Shown: positions 1-6,729, counted from the first letter of the stretch. The stretch: DNA of 13,620 nucleotides from Alphaproteobacteria bacterium UBA6189 (GCA_002422745.1 DITH01000161.1:1-13620), one strand, 5' to 3'. Notes: generated from the sequence alone by a model not told the origin. Numbers and translations are program-made.

Positions 1-352
1 GCCAGCGGCAGAGATTGCCGAGCGAAATAATATAATTGCCGTGGTTTTTCATCTGCGGTGGGGTCGGCAACCGCACGCGTTTTGTTTTGGTGAGGAAGGT
101 AAAATGGTCGTCCGTCACCGGACGATGCAGCGGTGCGCCCTGCTCTTTCCAGTCCGGCAAAAGTTCGTTCAACGCTACCGGGTCGAATACTGCCCCCGAA
201 AGAATATGCGCGCCGATTTCTGAGCCCTTCTCGATCAGCATCACGTTGAGATTCGCATCGAGCTGTTTGAGGCGGATCGCTGCCGAGAGGCCGGCCACCC
301 CGCCCCCGACAATCAGCACATCGCATTCCATGGTGTCCGTGGCGTCGGTCAT
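1..352 (-). CDS. Electron-transfer flavoprotein-ubiquinone oxidoreductase (ETF-QO), N-terminal part
   Basis: ETF-QO passes electrons from reduced electron-transfer flavoprotein, fed by acyl-CoA and amino-acid dehydrogenases, into the ubiquinone pool; it sits on the inner face of the cytoplasmic membrane with FAD and a 4Fe-4S cluster. Only the first 117 residues are inside the window; the rest, including the Fe-S domain, lies beyond base 1. What is visible: an FAD-binding Rossmann motif GGGVAG at residues 16-21, the acidic residue E41 ending the second strand, the family-typical stretch EIGAHILSGAV at 45-55, and KNHGNYIISLGNLCRW at 102-117. The start at 352 has a good ribosome site (AAAGGA) just upstream and an alpha-type promoter further up. 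An internal Met at 331 (residue 8) is a weaker alternative. The identification rests on motif recognition and is strong for a fragment. Confidence 0.9.
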   Translation of the reverse strand, partial: MTDATDTMECDVLIVGGGVAGLSAAIRLKQLDANLNVMLIEKGSEIGAHILSGAVFDPVALNELLPDWKEQGAPLHRPVTDDHFTFLTKTKRVRLPTPPQMKNHGNYIISLGNLCRW

Positions 353-383
353 TCTGTGCGTCCTTTTGGATTATTTTTCTTAT

Positions 384-412
384 AGTATAACCACTTCGCG
401 GCCGAGGCGAAA
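384..412 (-). promoter_or_regulatory. Probable promoter of the ETF-QO gene
   Basis: On the minus strand a good -10 box TATACT (384-389) lies 17 bases after a weak -35 TTTCGC (407-412). The predicted RNA start is near 377, leaving a leader of about 25 bases that carries the AAAGGA ribosome site. The -10 and spacing are convincing and the -35 is poor. Confidence 0.4.
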
Positions 413-454
413 GCCATAATCCGCGCTGCAGTGCGGGAAGAGATGATAGGAAAT

Positions 455-727
455 TTAGCTGCGGCCGTGGCCCGGATCTTTCGAAGACACCTGGTTCTGA
501 ATAATGGCCGCGCCGGATGGTCCGGCCTCCGGCTGTTGCTTAAAGTCACCCAATGCTTTTTGGAACTCGGATGCTAAGCTGGCCAGATCGGGGTTTAGTT
601 TGGCCAAATCTGAAATTTTCTCTTTGTTCTCGATTTCTTTTGCCTTTACCCGATCGTTCACTGCCCAACGTAAACCGTTGGCTGCATGTACAGCGCCATG
701 CGTTAAGTGCTCTGGATTAACCGACAT
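455..727 (-). CDS. Small protein of unknown function (90 aa)
   Basis: I do not recognise this 90-residue protein. It begins MSVNPEHLTHGAVHAANG, has a charged, probably helical middle rich in Lys and Glu (about residues 27-40), a second helical stretch at about 50-68, and a Gly/Pro/Ser-rich, likely disordered C-terminus. There is no signal peptide, membrane segment or cysteine. The start at 727 is chosen because GGAGG lies about 8 bases upstream; the in-frame Met at 745 would have no comparable site. The gene overlaps the end of the preceding minus-strand gene by 11 bases, so the two are probably co-transcribed and translationally coupled. The overlap and strong ribosome site support a real gene; function cannot be inferred. 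Confidence 0.65.
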   Translation of the reverse strand: MSVNPEHLTHGAVHAANGLRWAVNDRVKAKEIENKEKISDLAKLNPDLASLASEFQKALGDFKQQPEAGPSGAAIIQNQVSSKDPGHGRS

Positions 728-1013
728 GGGCAAATCCTCCACCACTTAGCCCATCGAGCTGGTCGAGGAAGGAAAGCGCGCGTCGTTGCGCGTCGAGCGT
801 CGGCAAGCCCCCGCCCAGCAACGCTTTGATTTGCTTGGCCTCGCGCATATTCACCCCACAGGAAGCCAAATGACCGCGGTTGCTGACCATACGCGGATCA
901 GCCAGCAAGGCGATGGCATATTCATCGTCGGCCGCGCCACGGATGGCGTTGGTCAGCTCCACCACTGCTTTGGCAGCGATATCGGGGGGATAATATTGAT
1001 CGGCAGTGCTCAT
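717..1013 (-). CDS. Small protein of unknown function (98 aa)
   Basis: An unrecognised 98-residue soluble protein, first gene of a two-gene minus-strand unit. It is mostly helical by eye: residues about 11-45 include IAAKAVVELTNAIRG and DEYAIALLADPR. A single Cys (C52) sits in LASCGVN, and there are two glycine clusters, LLGGGLP near residues 65-71 and GLSGGGFAHVG at the C-terminus. No membrane segment or secretion signal is seen. Its stop codon lies inside the start of the following gene (11-base overlap), and the ribosome site of that gene is within this coding sequence. A plausible promoter precedes it. The LLADPR and triple-Gly features faintly recall RiPP precursor leaders, but no maturation gene is present, so that is not claimed. 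Confidence 0.65.
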   Translation of the reverse strand: MSTADQYYPPDIAAKAVVELTNAIRGAADDEYAIALLADPRMVSNRGHLASCGVNMREAKQIKALLGGGLPTLDAQRRALSFLDQLDGLSGGGFAHVG

Positions 1014-1034
1014 AGTTGCGGATAGCCTGTTTTT

Positions 1035-1064
1035 GTTCTACTGCTACCCCTCATCCTGCGCCAA
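1035..1064 (-). promoter_or_regulatory. Possible promoter of the small minus-strand gene pair
   Basis: Minus-strand TTGGCG (1059-1064), an 18-base spacer and TAGAAC (1035-1040). The predicted start near 1028 gives a 15-base leader before the ATG at 1013. It lies in the 75-base divergent gap shared with the uracil-DNA glycosylase gene. Moderate match only. Confidence 0.4.
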
Positions 1065-1088
1065 ATTGGTTAAAACTTCGTTTATTTC

Positions 1089-1934
1089 ATGGCCCCGAAC
1101 CCACCAGAGCTTTCCCCCGAAGCCGCCCTCGCCTGGCAGTTGGAGATGGGTGCCGACGAAGTGCTCGACATGGAACCCACCATGCCGTGGGAGGAAATCA
1201 CGGCACCGATCGCCGCCGCGCTGAAAGCCGAGGCTCCCCCTGCCCGGGCGCCGCACGCCGCCGCCAACGCTGACCCCACCGGCAGCGTTGCAGCACGCGC
1301 TACAGTCCCCAGCGCCTCGGTAGCGGAAGCGATGGCGGAAGCCACTGAACTAGCCAGAAAAGCCAATAGCTTAGCTGAACTAGAAGAAGCTGTCCGTTCA
1401 TTCAACGGCTGTGCATTGAAGAAAACTGCCACCCACACTGTGTTTGCCCAGGGCGTGCCGGAAAGCGGCCTCATGTTCATCGGCGAGGCACCGGGGGCCG
1501 ACGAAGACCGGCAGGGCGTTCCCTTCTGCGGGGTGAGCGGCCAGTTACTCGATCGCATGCTAGGCTTTATCGGCCTCAATCGCCGCGAGAATTTCTATAT
1601 TACCAACGCTCTGTTCTGGCGGCCGCCCGGCAACCGCAAGCCCACCCCCGAAGAGCTGATGATCTGCCGTCCGTTTGTGGAAAAACATATCGCCCTCGTT
1701 AAACCGCGCTTGCTGGTGCTGGTCGGCGGCACGGCCACCCAGGCCATTTTGGGCGACACACGCGGCATTACCCGCCTTCGCGGCCAGATTTTCTCGTACA
1801 AAAACAAGCTGATGGAGGCGGAAATCCCCGTGCATGTGATGTACCACCCCTCGTACCTGTTGCGTCAGCCCATTGCCAAGAAGCAAAGCTGGGCCGATCT
1901 GCTACAATTAAAAGCAGCCATTGCACGGGGCTAA
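1089..1934 (+). CDS. Uracil-DNA glycosylase, family 4-like
   Basis: Predicted base-excision repair enzyme that removes uracil from DNA. Of 281 residues, 1-30 form a conserved-looking helix (LAWQLEMGADEVLDM), about 45-85 are an Ala/Pro-rich linker, and the catalytic domain follows. Diagnostic motifs: GEAPGADEDRQG at 132-143 (water-activating loop region), PFCGVSGQLLDRML at 145-158, TNALFWRPPGNRKPTPEE at 172-189, and HPSYLLR at 253-259 (the motif that inserts into the base stack). Classical family 4 enzymes bind 4Fe-4S through four cysteines; here only C108 and C193 fall at expected sites, while K111 and W177 replace the other two. C147 is elsewhere. Cluster binding is therefore doubtful. The gene is divergent from the small gene pair, with no obvious Shine-Dalgarno sequence. 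Family assignment is firm; exact substrate range is inference. Confidence 0.88.
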   Translation: MAPNPPELSPEAALAWQLEMGADEVLDMEPTMPWEEITAPIAAALKAEAPPARAPHAAANADPTGSVAARATVPSASVAEAMAEATELARKANSLAELEEAVRSFNGCALKKTATHTVFAQGVPESGLMFIGEAPGADEDRQGVPFCGVSGQLLDRMLGFIGLNRRENFYITNALFWRPPGNRKPTPEELMICRPFVEKHIALVKPRLLVLVGGTATQAILGDTRGITRLRGQIFSYKNKLMEAEIPVHVMYHPSYLLRQPIAKKQSWADLLQLKAAIARG

Positions 1935-1993
1935 TGTGGCGGCGATAAGTCGCTCAAATTCAAGTAAACCGCCATTTTTTACCAATTTTTGAC

Positions 1994-2022
1994 TTGCCGG
2001 ACGGGATAGGCGTCCCTATATT
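1994..2022 (+). promoter_or_regulatory. Promoter of the lytic transglycosylase gene
   Basis: TTGCCG (1994-1999), a 17-base spacer, and TATATT (2017-2022). The predicted start near 2029 gives a 17-base leader with an AAGGA ribosome site at 2037-2041. The spacer contains an inverted repeat, GGACG/CGTCC (1999-2003 and 2011-2015), that could be an operator or chance. Confidence 0.6.
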
Positions 2023-2045
2023 GCAGCGCGAAATATAAGGATAAT

Positions 2046-3611
2046 ATGAAAATATCGTTGGCAGGCATGGCAGGGATTACCCGCCTTTCATTGTTACTTC
2101 ACCACCCAATGGCGCGCTTTACGCTCGCCATCATGGTCGTCGCTACCCTGGTGCTGACGGGGTATACCCTGCGTCCCGCCCCCATGTCGGTTCAGGTACC
2201 GATCCGTATCAGCACGCCCTCGCCCGCATTGTCGGATGTGGACCGCGCGCTGTATGCCGCCATTTTTGATGCGCAGGACCGCGCCGAACGCGACATGGTC
2301 GATATGCTCATCCCGCAGCTCGACAACCAGATCCTGCTCGGCCATGTGCTGGCCATGCGCTATTTGAGTGCCGATTACGATAGTTCCGCCATGGAGTTGA
2401 GCGACTGGTTGCGCAATTACGGCGACCTGCCCGAGGCGCATCGCATCGCATCGCTCGCCCGCCGCAAAGGGGTCGAGCGCGAGGTGCTCGCTATGGTCAG
2501 CACCACCAAACCCTTGAAGGGCGACGGGTACGTATTCCATCTCGGCCGCAGCACCATGCCCGACGGCTGGTACCAGGGCCTGCGTTTGTGGAAAGAGGGT
2601 CAATTTGCCAGCGCTGCCAAGCGTTTCGCGGCTACCGCCGATCACGACAAAATGAATAGCTGGCAGCGTGCGGCGGCCCATTACTGGTCGTATCGTAGCC
2701 ACCTGCGTCAGGGCGACATGGCCCGCGCCGCTACCCAGCTCGAGCTGGCGGCGGCCGAGCCGCTCACCTTTTATGGTCAATTGGCGCTCGCTCGCCAGGG
2801 CAAATCCCTGCCAGTGATGGCGCAAGCCCCCTCGGTACCGCGCGCCCTGCGGCAGGACCCGCATGTGTTGCGCGCCGCCGCGTTCAGCGCGCTGGAGATG
2901 GATGACGCCGCCGAAATGGAACTGCGTGCCCTGTACAGCAAGCTCGATCCTGCCGATCGCCCGGCGCTTGCCACCCTGGCGGCGGAAATGCACCTGCCCA
3001 ACCTGCAAGTGCGCCTGGCCAAATTGCCGGAACTGGAACGCGAACAGGCACTGTTCGCCAGCTACCCCCTGCCCGCGCCGATGATCAATGCGACGCTGGA
3101 AATCATCGACCCGGCTCTCGTATTGTCGGTCGCACGCCATGAATCGGCGTTCCGCGATAACGCCGCAAGCGGTGCCGGTGCCGTGGGCATGATGCAAATG
3201 CTCCCCTCCACCGCGCGCCATGTGCTGCGCCAGGCCGAGCGTGAATCGCTCAGCCTCGTCGATGCCTCCGACAGCGTGCTGCCACTGGCCAAACGCCTGC
3301 ACGATGCACGGCTCAGCGCCACCCTTGGCGCAACCTATTTGCGGATGCTGACGCGTGAGCCGGCCATCGGCAGCAACCTGATGAAAGTGCTCGCCGGGTA
3401 TAATGCCGGCCCCGGCGCGGTGGCCGGTTGGCAACGCAGCGCGCGTCAAATAAACGATCCACTGCTTTATCTTGAGTCGATTCCTTATCCGGAAACCCGC
3501 AATTACGTAATGCAGGTGATGGCGCATTACTGGGTATACCAACGCATGATGGGCGTGCCGCAGCAATCGCTTGCGCAACTGGCACGTGGCGAATGGCCGG
3601 TACTGGGCTAG
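2046..3611 (+). CDS. Membrane-anchored soluble-type lytic murein transglycosylase (Slt70-like, GH23)
   Basis: Cleaves the MurNAc-GlcNAc bond of peptidoglycan with formation of 1,6-anhydro-MurNAc, acting in the periplasm during wall growth and recycling. The 521-residue protein has a basic N-terminus and one hydrophobic segment (about 24-41) that should anchor it or act as an uncleaved signal. Residues about 65-335 are an alpha-helical repeat region like the Slt70 U-domain ring. The catalytic SLT domain follows: ARHESAFRDNAASGAGAVG at 363-381 with catalytic E366, MMQMLPSTA at 382-390, GYNAGPGAVAGW at 451-462, and ES plus YPETRNYV at 477-488. All motifs are intact. Start chosen from AAGGA four bases upstream and the promoter. 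The N-terminus is longer than in E. coli Slt because of the anchor. It is followed by rnhB after about 97 bases. Confidence 0.92.
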   Translation: MKISLAGMAGITRLSLLLHHPMARFTLAIMVVATLVLTGYTLRPAPMSVQVPIRISTPSPALSDVDRALYAAIFDAQDRAERDMVDMLIPQLDNQILLGHVLAMRYLSADYDSSAMELSDWLRNYGDLPEAHRIASLARRKGVEREVLAMVSTTKPLKGDGYVFHLGRSTMPDGWYQGLRLWKEGQFASAAKRFAATADHDKMNSWQRAAAHYWSYRSHLRQGDMARAATQLELAAAEPLTFYGQLALARQGKSLPVMAQAPSVPRALRQDPHVLRAAAFSALEMDDAAEMELRALYSKLDPADRPALATLAAEMHLPNLQVRLAKLPELEREQALFASYPLPAPMINATLEIIDPALVLSVARHESAFRDNAASGAGAVGMMQMLPSTARHVLRQAERESLSLVDASDSVLPLAKRLHDARLSATLGATYLRMLTREPAIGSNLMKVLAGYNAGPGAVAGWQRSARQINDPLLYLESIPYPETRNYVMQVMAHYWVYQRMMGVPQQSLAQLARGEWPVLG

Positions 3612-3708
3612 CGCCGCCGGTATTCCCGTTGCGAGTAACTCTGCGTTTATGCTCGACTTTTCGACCGTTTTTCTTTTTCCTAGCCGCCACTCACTAGGAC
3701 CCCTCGCG

Positions 3709-4356
3709 ATGCCCCATTTTAAGCTCGAATCGGCCCACCATCCACTGCGCGTTTGCGGGGTGGATGAGGCCGGTCGCGGCCCGTGGGCCGGGCCGGTTGT
3801 GGCCAGCGCCGTGATGTTTCACACCGTAAAAGCCATTCGCGGCGTCAACGATTCCAAACAGCTTACCCGCGAGCTGCGCGAGAAAATGCTGCCGCGCATT
3901 CACGAACGGTGCCATGTCGGCATCGGTCTCGCCTCGGTCGAGGAAATCGAGCAGTTCAATATTTGGGGTGCGACCAGCCTGGCGATGAAGCGCGCCGTAC
4001 TGGCCCTCGGCGTAGCCCCCGAGCTGGCGCTGATCGATGGCAAAATCCATCCGAAGGAATTCCCCTGCCGCACCCAGACCGTGATTGGCGGCGATGCCAT
4101 TTCGCAATCGATCGCGGCGGCATCGATTATCGCCAAGGTGACGCGTGATCGTATCATGCGCGAACAGGCGCTGTTCTATCCGCAATACGGCTTCGATCGC
4201 CATGTCGGCTACGGCACCAAGCAACATCAGACAGCGCTGCGCACGCATGGCGTTTGCCCACTGCACCGTCGCAGTTTTCGCTCGATAAAAGCGATGCTGG
4301 AGGGGGTTGAGCCAGTTGCTACCCCCTGCCTTGCTGACACGGAAGACGCCGCATGA
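3709..4356 (+). CDS. rnhB: Ribonuclease HII
   Basis: Cleaves RNA in RNA-DNA hybrids and nicks 5' to single ribonucleotides in DNA, starting ribonucleotide excision repair in the cytoplasm. The 215-residue protein has the full family signature: CGVDEAGRGPWAGPVV with catalytic D19 and E20, VNDSKQLT at 47-53, LIDGK with D110, GGDAISQSIAAASIIAKVTRD with D129, and YPQYGFDRHVGYGT at 158-170, so the DEDD metal site is complete. The open frame extends upstream to 3571 inside the transglycosylase gene, but the start at 3709 is preferred: homology begins there and AGGAC lies about 9 bases upstream. The stop overlaps the next start as ATGA, so the DciA-like gene is translationally coupled. Confidence 0.95.
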   Translation: MPHFKLESAHHPLRVCGVDEAGRGPWAGPVVASAVMFHTVKAIRGVNDSKQLTRELREKMLPRIHERCHVGIGLASVEEIEQFNIWGATSLAMKRAVLALGVAPELALIDGKIHPKEFPCRTQTVIGGDAISQSIAAASIIAKVTRDRIMREQALFYPQYGFDRHVGYGTKQHQTALRTHGVCPLHRRSFRSIKAMLEGVEPVATPCLADTEDAA

Positions 4357-4820
4357 GTACTCCGCAGCCCGATCCACCGCGGCGCAAACGCCATCTATTT
4401 GCCCGCTCGCTAGGCGATGTAGTGAAGAACGCCACCAAACCGATGATGGATAAGCAGGGTAAACTCTATGGCGCTTTGCTCGGCAACTGGCCTGCCATTG
4501 TCGGCCCGGAACGCGCCGCGATCACCCGCCCGCAAAAGCTGGTTTTCCCGCGTGCCGATGCCGTCGGCGCGACGCTGCATTTGGCCGTGCACCCCGCCCA
4601 CGCCGCCGAATTGCCGTACATGCTCGACGCCATGGTCGAACAATGCGCCCGCTATTTCGGCTACCGCGCCATCGCCCGGATTATCTGTCATAGCGCGCCG
4701 GAACTGGCGCGCGCGGCGACACCCGAACCACCCGCCCCCGTTACCGACACGCCGCAGGATATGCGTGAGTTGTTGCAACGGCTGCGCCAGCGGATTATGT
4801 CTGAACCGCCGAAAAACTAA
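4353..4820 (+). CDS. DciA-like DUF721 protein (putative replicative helicase loader/operator)
   Basis: DciA proteins interact with the replicative helicase DnaB and are thought to replace DnaC/DnaI in most bacteria; alphaproteobacterial versions carry the same DUF721 domain. This 155-residue protein has a basic N-terminus (RRKRHLFARS at 10-19), then the domain hallmark LLGNWPAIVGPERAAITRP at 42-60 with W46, followed by the strand pattern GATLHLAVHPAHAAEL at 72-87 and an amphipathic helix to about residue 105. The C-terminal 40 residues are Pro/Ala-rich and then helical. It overlaps rnhB by four bases and is followed after 23 bases by the DsbA-like gene. DUF721 membership is fairly clear; the helicase role is inferred from the family. 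Confidence 0.8.
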   Translation: MSTPQPDPPRRKRHLFARSLGDVVKNATKPMMDKQGKLYGALLGNWPAIVGPERAAITRPQKLVFPRADAVGATLHLAVHPAHAAELPYMLDAMVEQCARYFGYRAIARIICHSAPELARAATPEPPAPVTDTPQDMRELLQRLRQRIMSEPPKN

Positions 4821-4843
4821 TCCCAACGCCCAAGGAGAGGCTC

Positions 4844-5551
4844 ATGAGCAAAAAAACCGCACACGGGAACAAAATTATCATCGCCGCTGTCGTCGTCATA
4901 GTGGCGGGTGCCGCCTGGTTTGGCTACAGCCAGCAGACCGAACATTTGAATAATCCCGATCTCGCCGCCGCCCAGCAGGCGGAAGTCGCCGCCGCCGAGC
5001 AGGCCCCTTCGCCGCGCGCCAAAGTATTCGACGCCCAGCCCGGCGATATTGTGCTCGGCAAGGACGATGCGGCCATCACCATCATCGATTATTCCTCGCT
5101 CTCGTGCCCGCATTGCGCGCATTTTCACCTCAATGTGCTGCCGAATTTGCGCAAAACCTATATCGATAGTGGCAAGGCTAAGCTTATCTACCGCCATTTC
5201 CCGCTGAACGCGCCCGCCCTGCGCGCCGCCCAGCTGGTAAACTGCGCCGCACCCGCCAAACGCGAAAAATTCCTCCAGGTGCTGTTCGATTTACAGCAGC
5301 AATGGGCCTTCAACGAAGCCTACGTTGTGCAGCTGAAAGAAATCGCCAAGGTTGGCGGCATGGATAGCGCCCAGTTCGATGCCTGCATCGCCGATGAGGA
5401 TATCGAAGCGCAGATTATTACCACCCGCAAGCGCGGTGCGGAAGAAGCCGGGGTGAACTCGACGCCGGCCTTTTTCATCAACGGTGTAAAACTGGCGGAA
5501 GCCCCGGAAATGGATGCGTTCGACGATGCCATCGCCGCACAGGCGAAATAG
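4844..5551 (+). CDS. Membrane-anchored DsbA-family thiol:disulfide oxidoreductase
   Basis: Predicted periplasmic disulfide oxidoreductase or isomerase tethered to the inner membrane. Of 235 residues, 9-26 form one hydrophobic segment, about 30-60 are an Ala/Gln/Glu-rich linker, and the rest is a thioredoxin fold with the helical insert of DsbA. The redox centre is C88-P-H-C91 in SCPHCAHF, and the cis-proline loop is NSTPAFFING at 205-214 (P208). IYRHFPLN (115-122) matches the DsbA/Com1 pattern seen in alphaproteobacteria. Two further cysteines, C134 and C181, lie in the helical insert and could pair. The ribosome site AAGGAGAGG at 4832-4840 is the strongest in the window and fixes the start. 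Partner (DsbB-like) and direction of catalysis are not visible here. Confidence 0.88.
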   Translation: MSKKTAHGNKIIIAAVVVIVAGAAWFGYSQQTEHLNNPDLAAAQQAEVAAAEQAPSPRAKVFDAQPGDIVLGKDDAAITIIDYSSLSCPHCAHFHLNVLPNLRKTYIDSGKAKLIYRHFPLNAPALRAAQLVNCAAPAKREKFLQVLFDLQQQWAFNEAYVVQLKEIAKVGGMDSAQFDACIADEDIEAQIITTRKRGAEEAGVNSTPAFFINGVKLAEAPEMDAFDDAIAAQAK

Positions 5552-5588
5552 CCCGGTTTTGGCGGCTGTGAACAGCGTGAACCATTGC

Positions 5589-5617
5589 TTGACAGGCCGG
5601 GCGTGCATCCATAGATT
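5589..5617 (+). promoter_or_regulatory. Promoter of the ATP synthase Fo operon
   Basis: A perfect -35 TTGACA (5589-5594), a 17-base spacer and TAGATT (5612-5617). The predicted start near 5624 lies only about 3 bases before the atpI ATG at 5627. There is no Shine-Dalgarno sequence, so the transcript is probably leaderless. A 12-base palindrome, GCTGTGAACAGC, sits just upstream at 5565-5576. Confidence 0.75.
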
Positions 5618-5626
5618 GCGCGCGCC

Positions 5627-5935
5627 ATGAACGACCAGCAACGCGATAAACCCTCGCTCGAGACGCTGAATAAGCATCTGGATGCGCTGAAGAAATCGCA
5701 GGCTAAACCGGTGAGCCCGCGTGCACCTTCCAGTGCCGCAGCCCGGGCGGCGATTGATTTCGCCTCGGCCTGCGCGGTGGGCGTGCTCCTCGGTTACGGG
5801 GTGGACCGCTATGCGGACACCAGCCCGTGGGGTTTGCTGATCGGGCTTGGCCTCGGTTTAGTCACCGGGATGTATCTCATGTTCAAAGCCGAGGCGATGC
5901 GTGCCAAGGCGACGACGAAAAAGGAACCGAACTAA
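5627..5935 (+). CDS. atpI: ATP synthase accessory protein AtpI
   Basis: AtpI is a small membrane protein that helps assemble the c-ring and may aid Mg2+ supply; it usually heads the Fo operon, as here. The 102-residue protein has a charged, soluble N-terminus of about 42 residues followed by two hydrophobic helices, about 46-63 (ACAVGVLLGYGVDRYADT) and 67-84 (PWGLLIGLGLGLVTGMYL), and a basic tail. The pairing of two glycine-rich helices with GYGVDRY between them is typical. The start follows a near-consensus promoter so closely that a leaderless mRNA is expected. The stop overlaps the atpB start by one base (TAATG). Confidence 0.85.
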   Translation: MNDQQRDKPSLETLNKHLDALKKSQAKPVSPRAPSSAAARAAIDFASACAVGVLLGYGVDRYADTSPWGLLIGLGLGLVTGMYLMFKAEAMRAKATTKKEPN

Positions 5936-6729
5936 TGGCCGCCGGACATAGCCCCCTTGCGCAATTCGAAGTGCACCCGATCTATGAGCTGCCGACCATG
6001 TACGGGGTCGACACCAGCATCACCAACTCGGCGCTGTTCATGATCCTCTCGGTCGTGGCTGTGCTCGCCTTCTTCGGCCTGGCCATGCGCAAAAAAGCAC
6101 TGGTGCCCGGCCGCCTCCAGGGCATGGCCGAGCTGGTCTATGAATTCGTCCATAATGTCACGGCAGAGAATGCCGGCAAAGCGGGGCTCAAATATTTCCC
6201 CTTCATGTTCACGCTGTTTTTATTCATCCTCACCATCAACCTGCTGGGCATGATTCCTTACAGCTTCACCCCGACCAGCCATATTATCGTCACGCTCGGG
6301 CTCGGCGCCATGGTGTTCAGTTTCGTGGTGCTGGTGGGGCTGATCAAGCAAGGGCCGATCGGGTTCTTCGCGCATTTCCTGCCCAAAGGCGTGCCGGTAC
6401 TCATCCTGCCGTTGCTGTTCGTGATCGAGATGATCTCGTTCCTCTCGCGTCCGTTTTCACTGGGCATTCGTTTGGCCGCCAATATCGGTGCCGGGCACAC
6501 GCTGATGAAAGTGATCGCCGGATTCGTCGTGCCGATGGGTATCTTCGGCGTACTGCCGATCGCCTTCAACCTGTTCATGACCGGCCTCGAAATATTCGTC
6601 GCCGTTCTGCAGGCGTATGTTTTCACGCTTCTCTCTTGCCTTTATCTCGGTGAGGCGCTAGCGGAGCACCATCACGATGAGCACGGGCACGCCAATCATA
6701 CCGATGAAGAAGTGCACTTGCCCATCTAA
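5935..6729 (+). CDS. atpB: ATP synthase Fo subunit a
   Basis: Subunit a forms the two proton half-channels at the rotor-stator interface. The true start is 5935, overlapping the atpI stop in TAATG with AAGGA upstream, giving 264 residues; the open frame runs further upstream but only as a shadow of atpI. Visible: FEVHPIYELP (11-20), several membrane helices starting at about residue 32, and the conserved fourth-to-fifth helix region SFLSRPFSLGIRLAANIGAGH (about 168-188), with the essential arginine R179. The motif reads RLAAN where many bacteria have RLFAN or RLFGN. The C-terminus (245-261) is an unusual His/Glu/Asp-rich tail, HHHDEHGHANHTDEEVH, on the membrane exterior or cytoplasm depending on topology. 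Co-transcribed with atpE, F' and F. Confidence 0.95.
   Translation: MAAGHSPLAQFEVHPIYELPTMYGVDTSITNSALFMILSVVAVLAFFGLAMRKKALVPGRLQGMAELVYEFVHNVTAENAGKAGLKYFPFMFTLFLFILTINLLGMIPYSFTPTSHIIVTLGLGAMVFSFVVLVGLIKQGPIGFFAHFLPKGVPVLILPLLFVIEMISFLSRPFSLGIRLAANIGAGHTLMKVIAGFVVPMGIFGVLPIAFNLFMTGLEIFVAVLQAYVFTLLSCLYLGEALAEHHHDEHGHANHTDEEVHLPI

Noticed and set aside
421..436. A near-perfect 16-base palindrome (CCGC...GCGG with CTGCAG in the centre) after the small gene ending at 455
   Set aside because: There is no T-run after it in the minus direction, so it does not look like an intrinsic terminator. It may be chance in GC-rich DNA.
717..1013. RiPP precursor leader (LLADPR and GGG features recalling NHLP/Nif11-type leaders)
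   Set aside because: The similarity is a few residues only, the sequence after the Gly cluster is not a typical core peptide, and no maturation or export gene is in view.
455..1013. Toxin-antitoxin interpretation of the small overlapping gene pair
   Set aside because: Neither product shows a known toxin or DNA-binding antitoxin motif. Overlap alone is not evidence.
2094..3578. A 494-codon open frame on the minus strand opposite the lytic transglycosylase gene
   Set aside because: The plus-strand product has all catalytic motifs of its family, while the antisense product has no recognisable domain, has a composition typical of antisense reading (rich in His, Gln, Arg, Gly) and no promoter or ribosome site. 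It is a GC-driven shadow.
3571..3708. Upstream in-frame extension of the RNase HII gene to 3571
   Set aside because: It lies in the end of the transglycosylase gene and the intergenic gap, shows no RNase HII homology, and the start at 3709 has a ribosome site.
5570..5582. Two GAAC words near the atp promoter, resembling an alphaproteobacterial LexA (SOS) box
   Set aside because: The spacing is 5 bases, whereas the known alphaproteobacterial box needs GTTC repeated with 7 bases between. An SOS link for ATP synthase is also unlikely.
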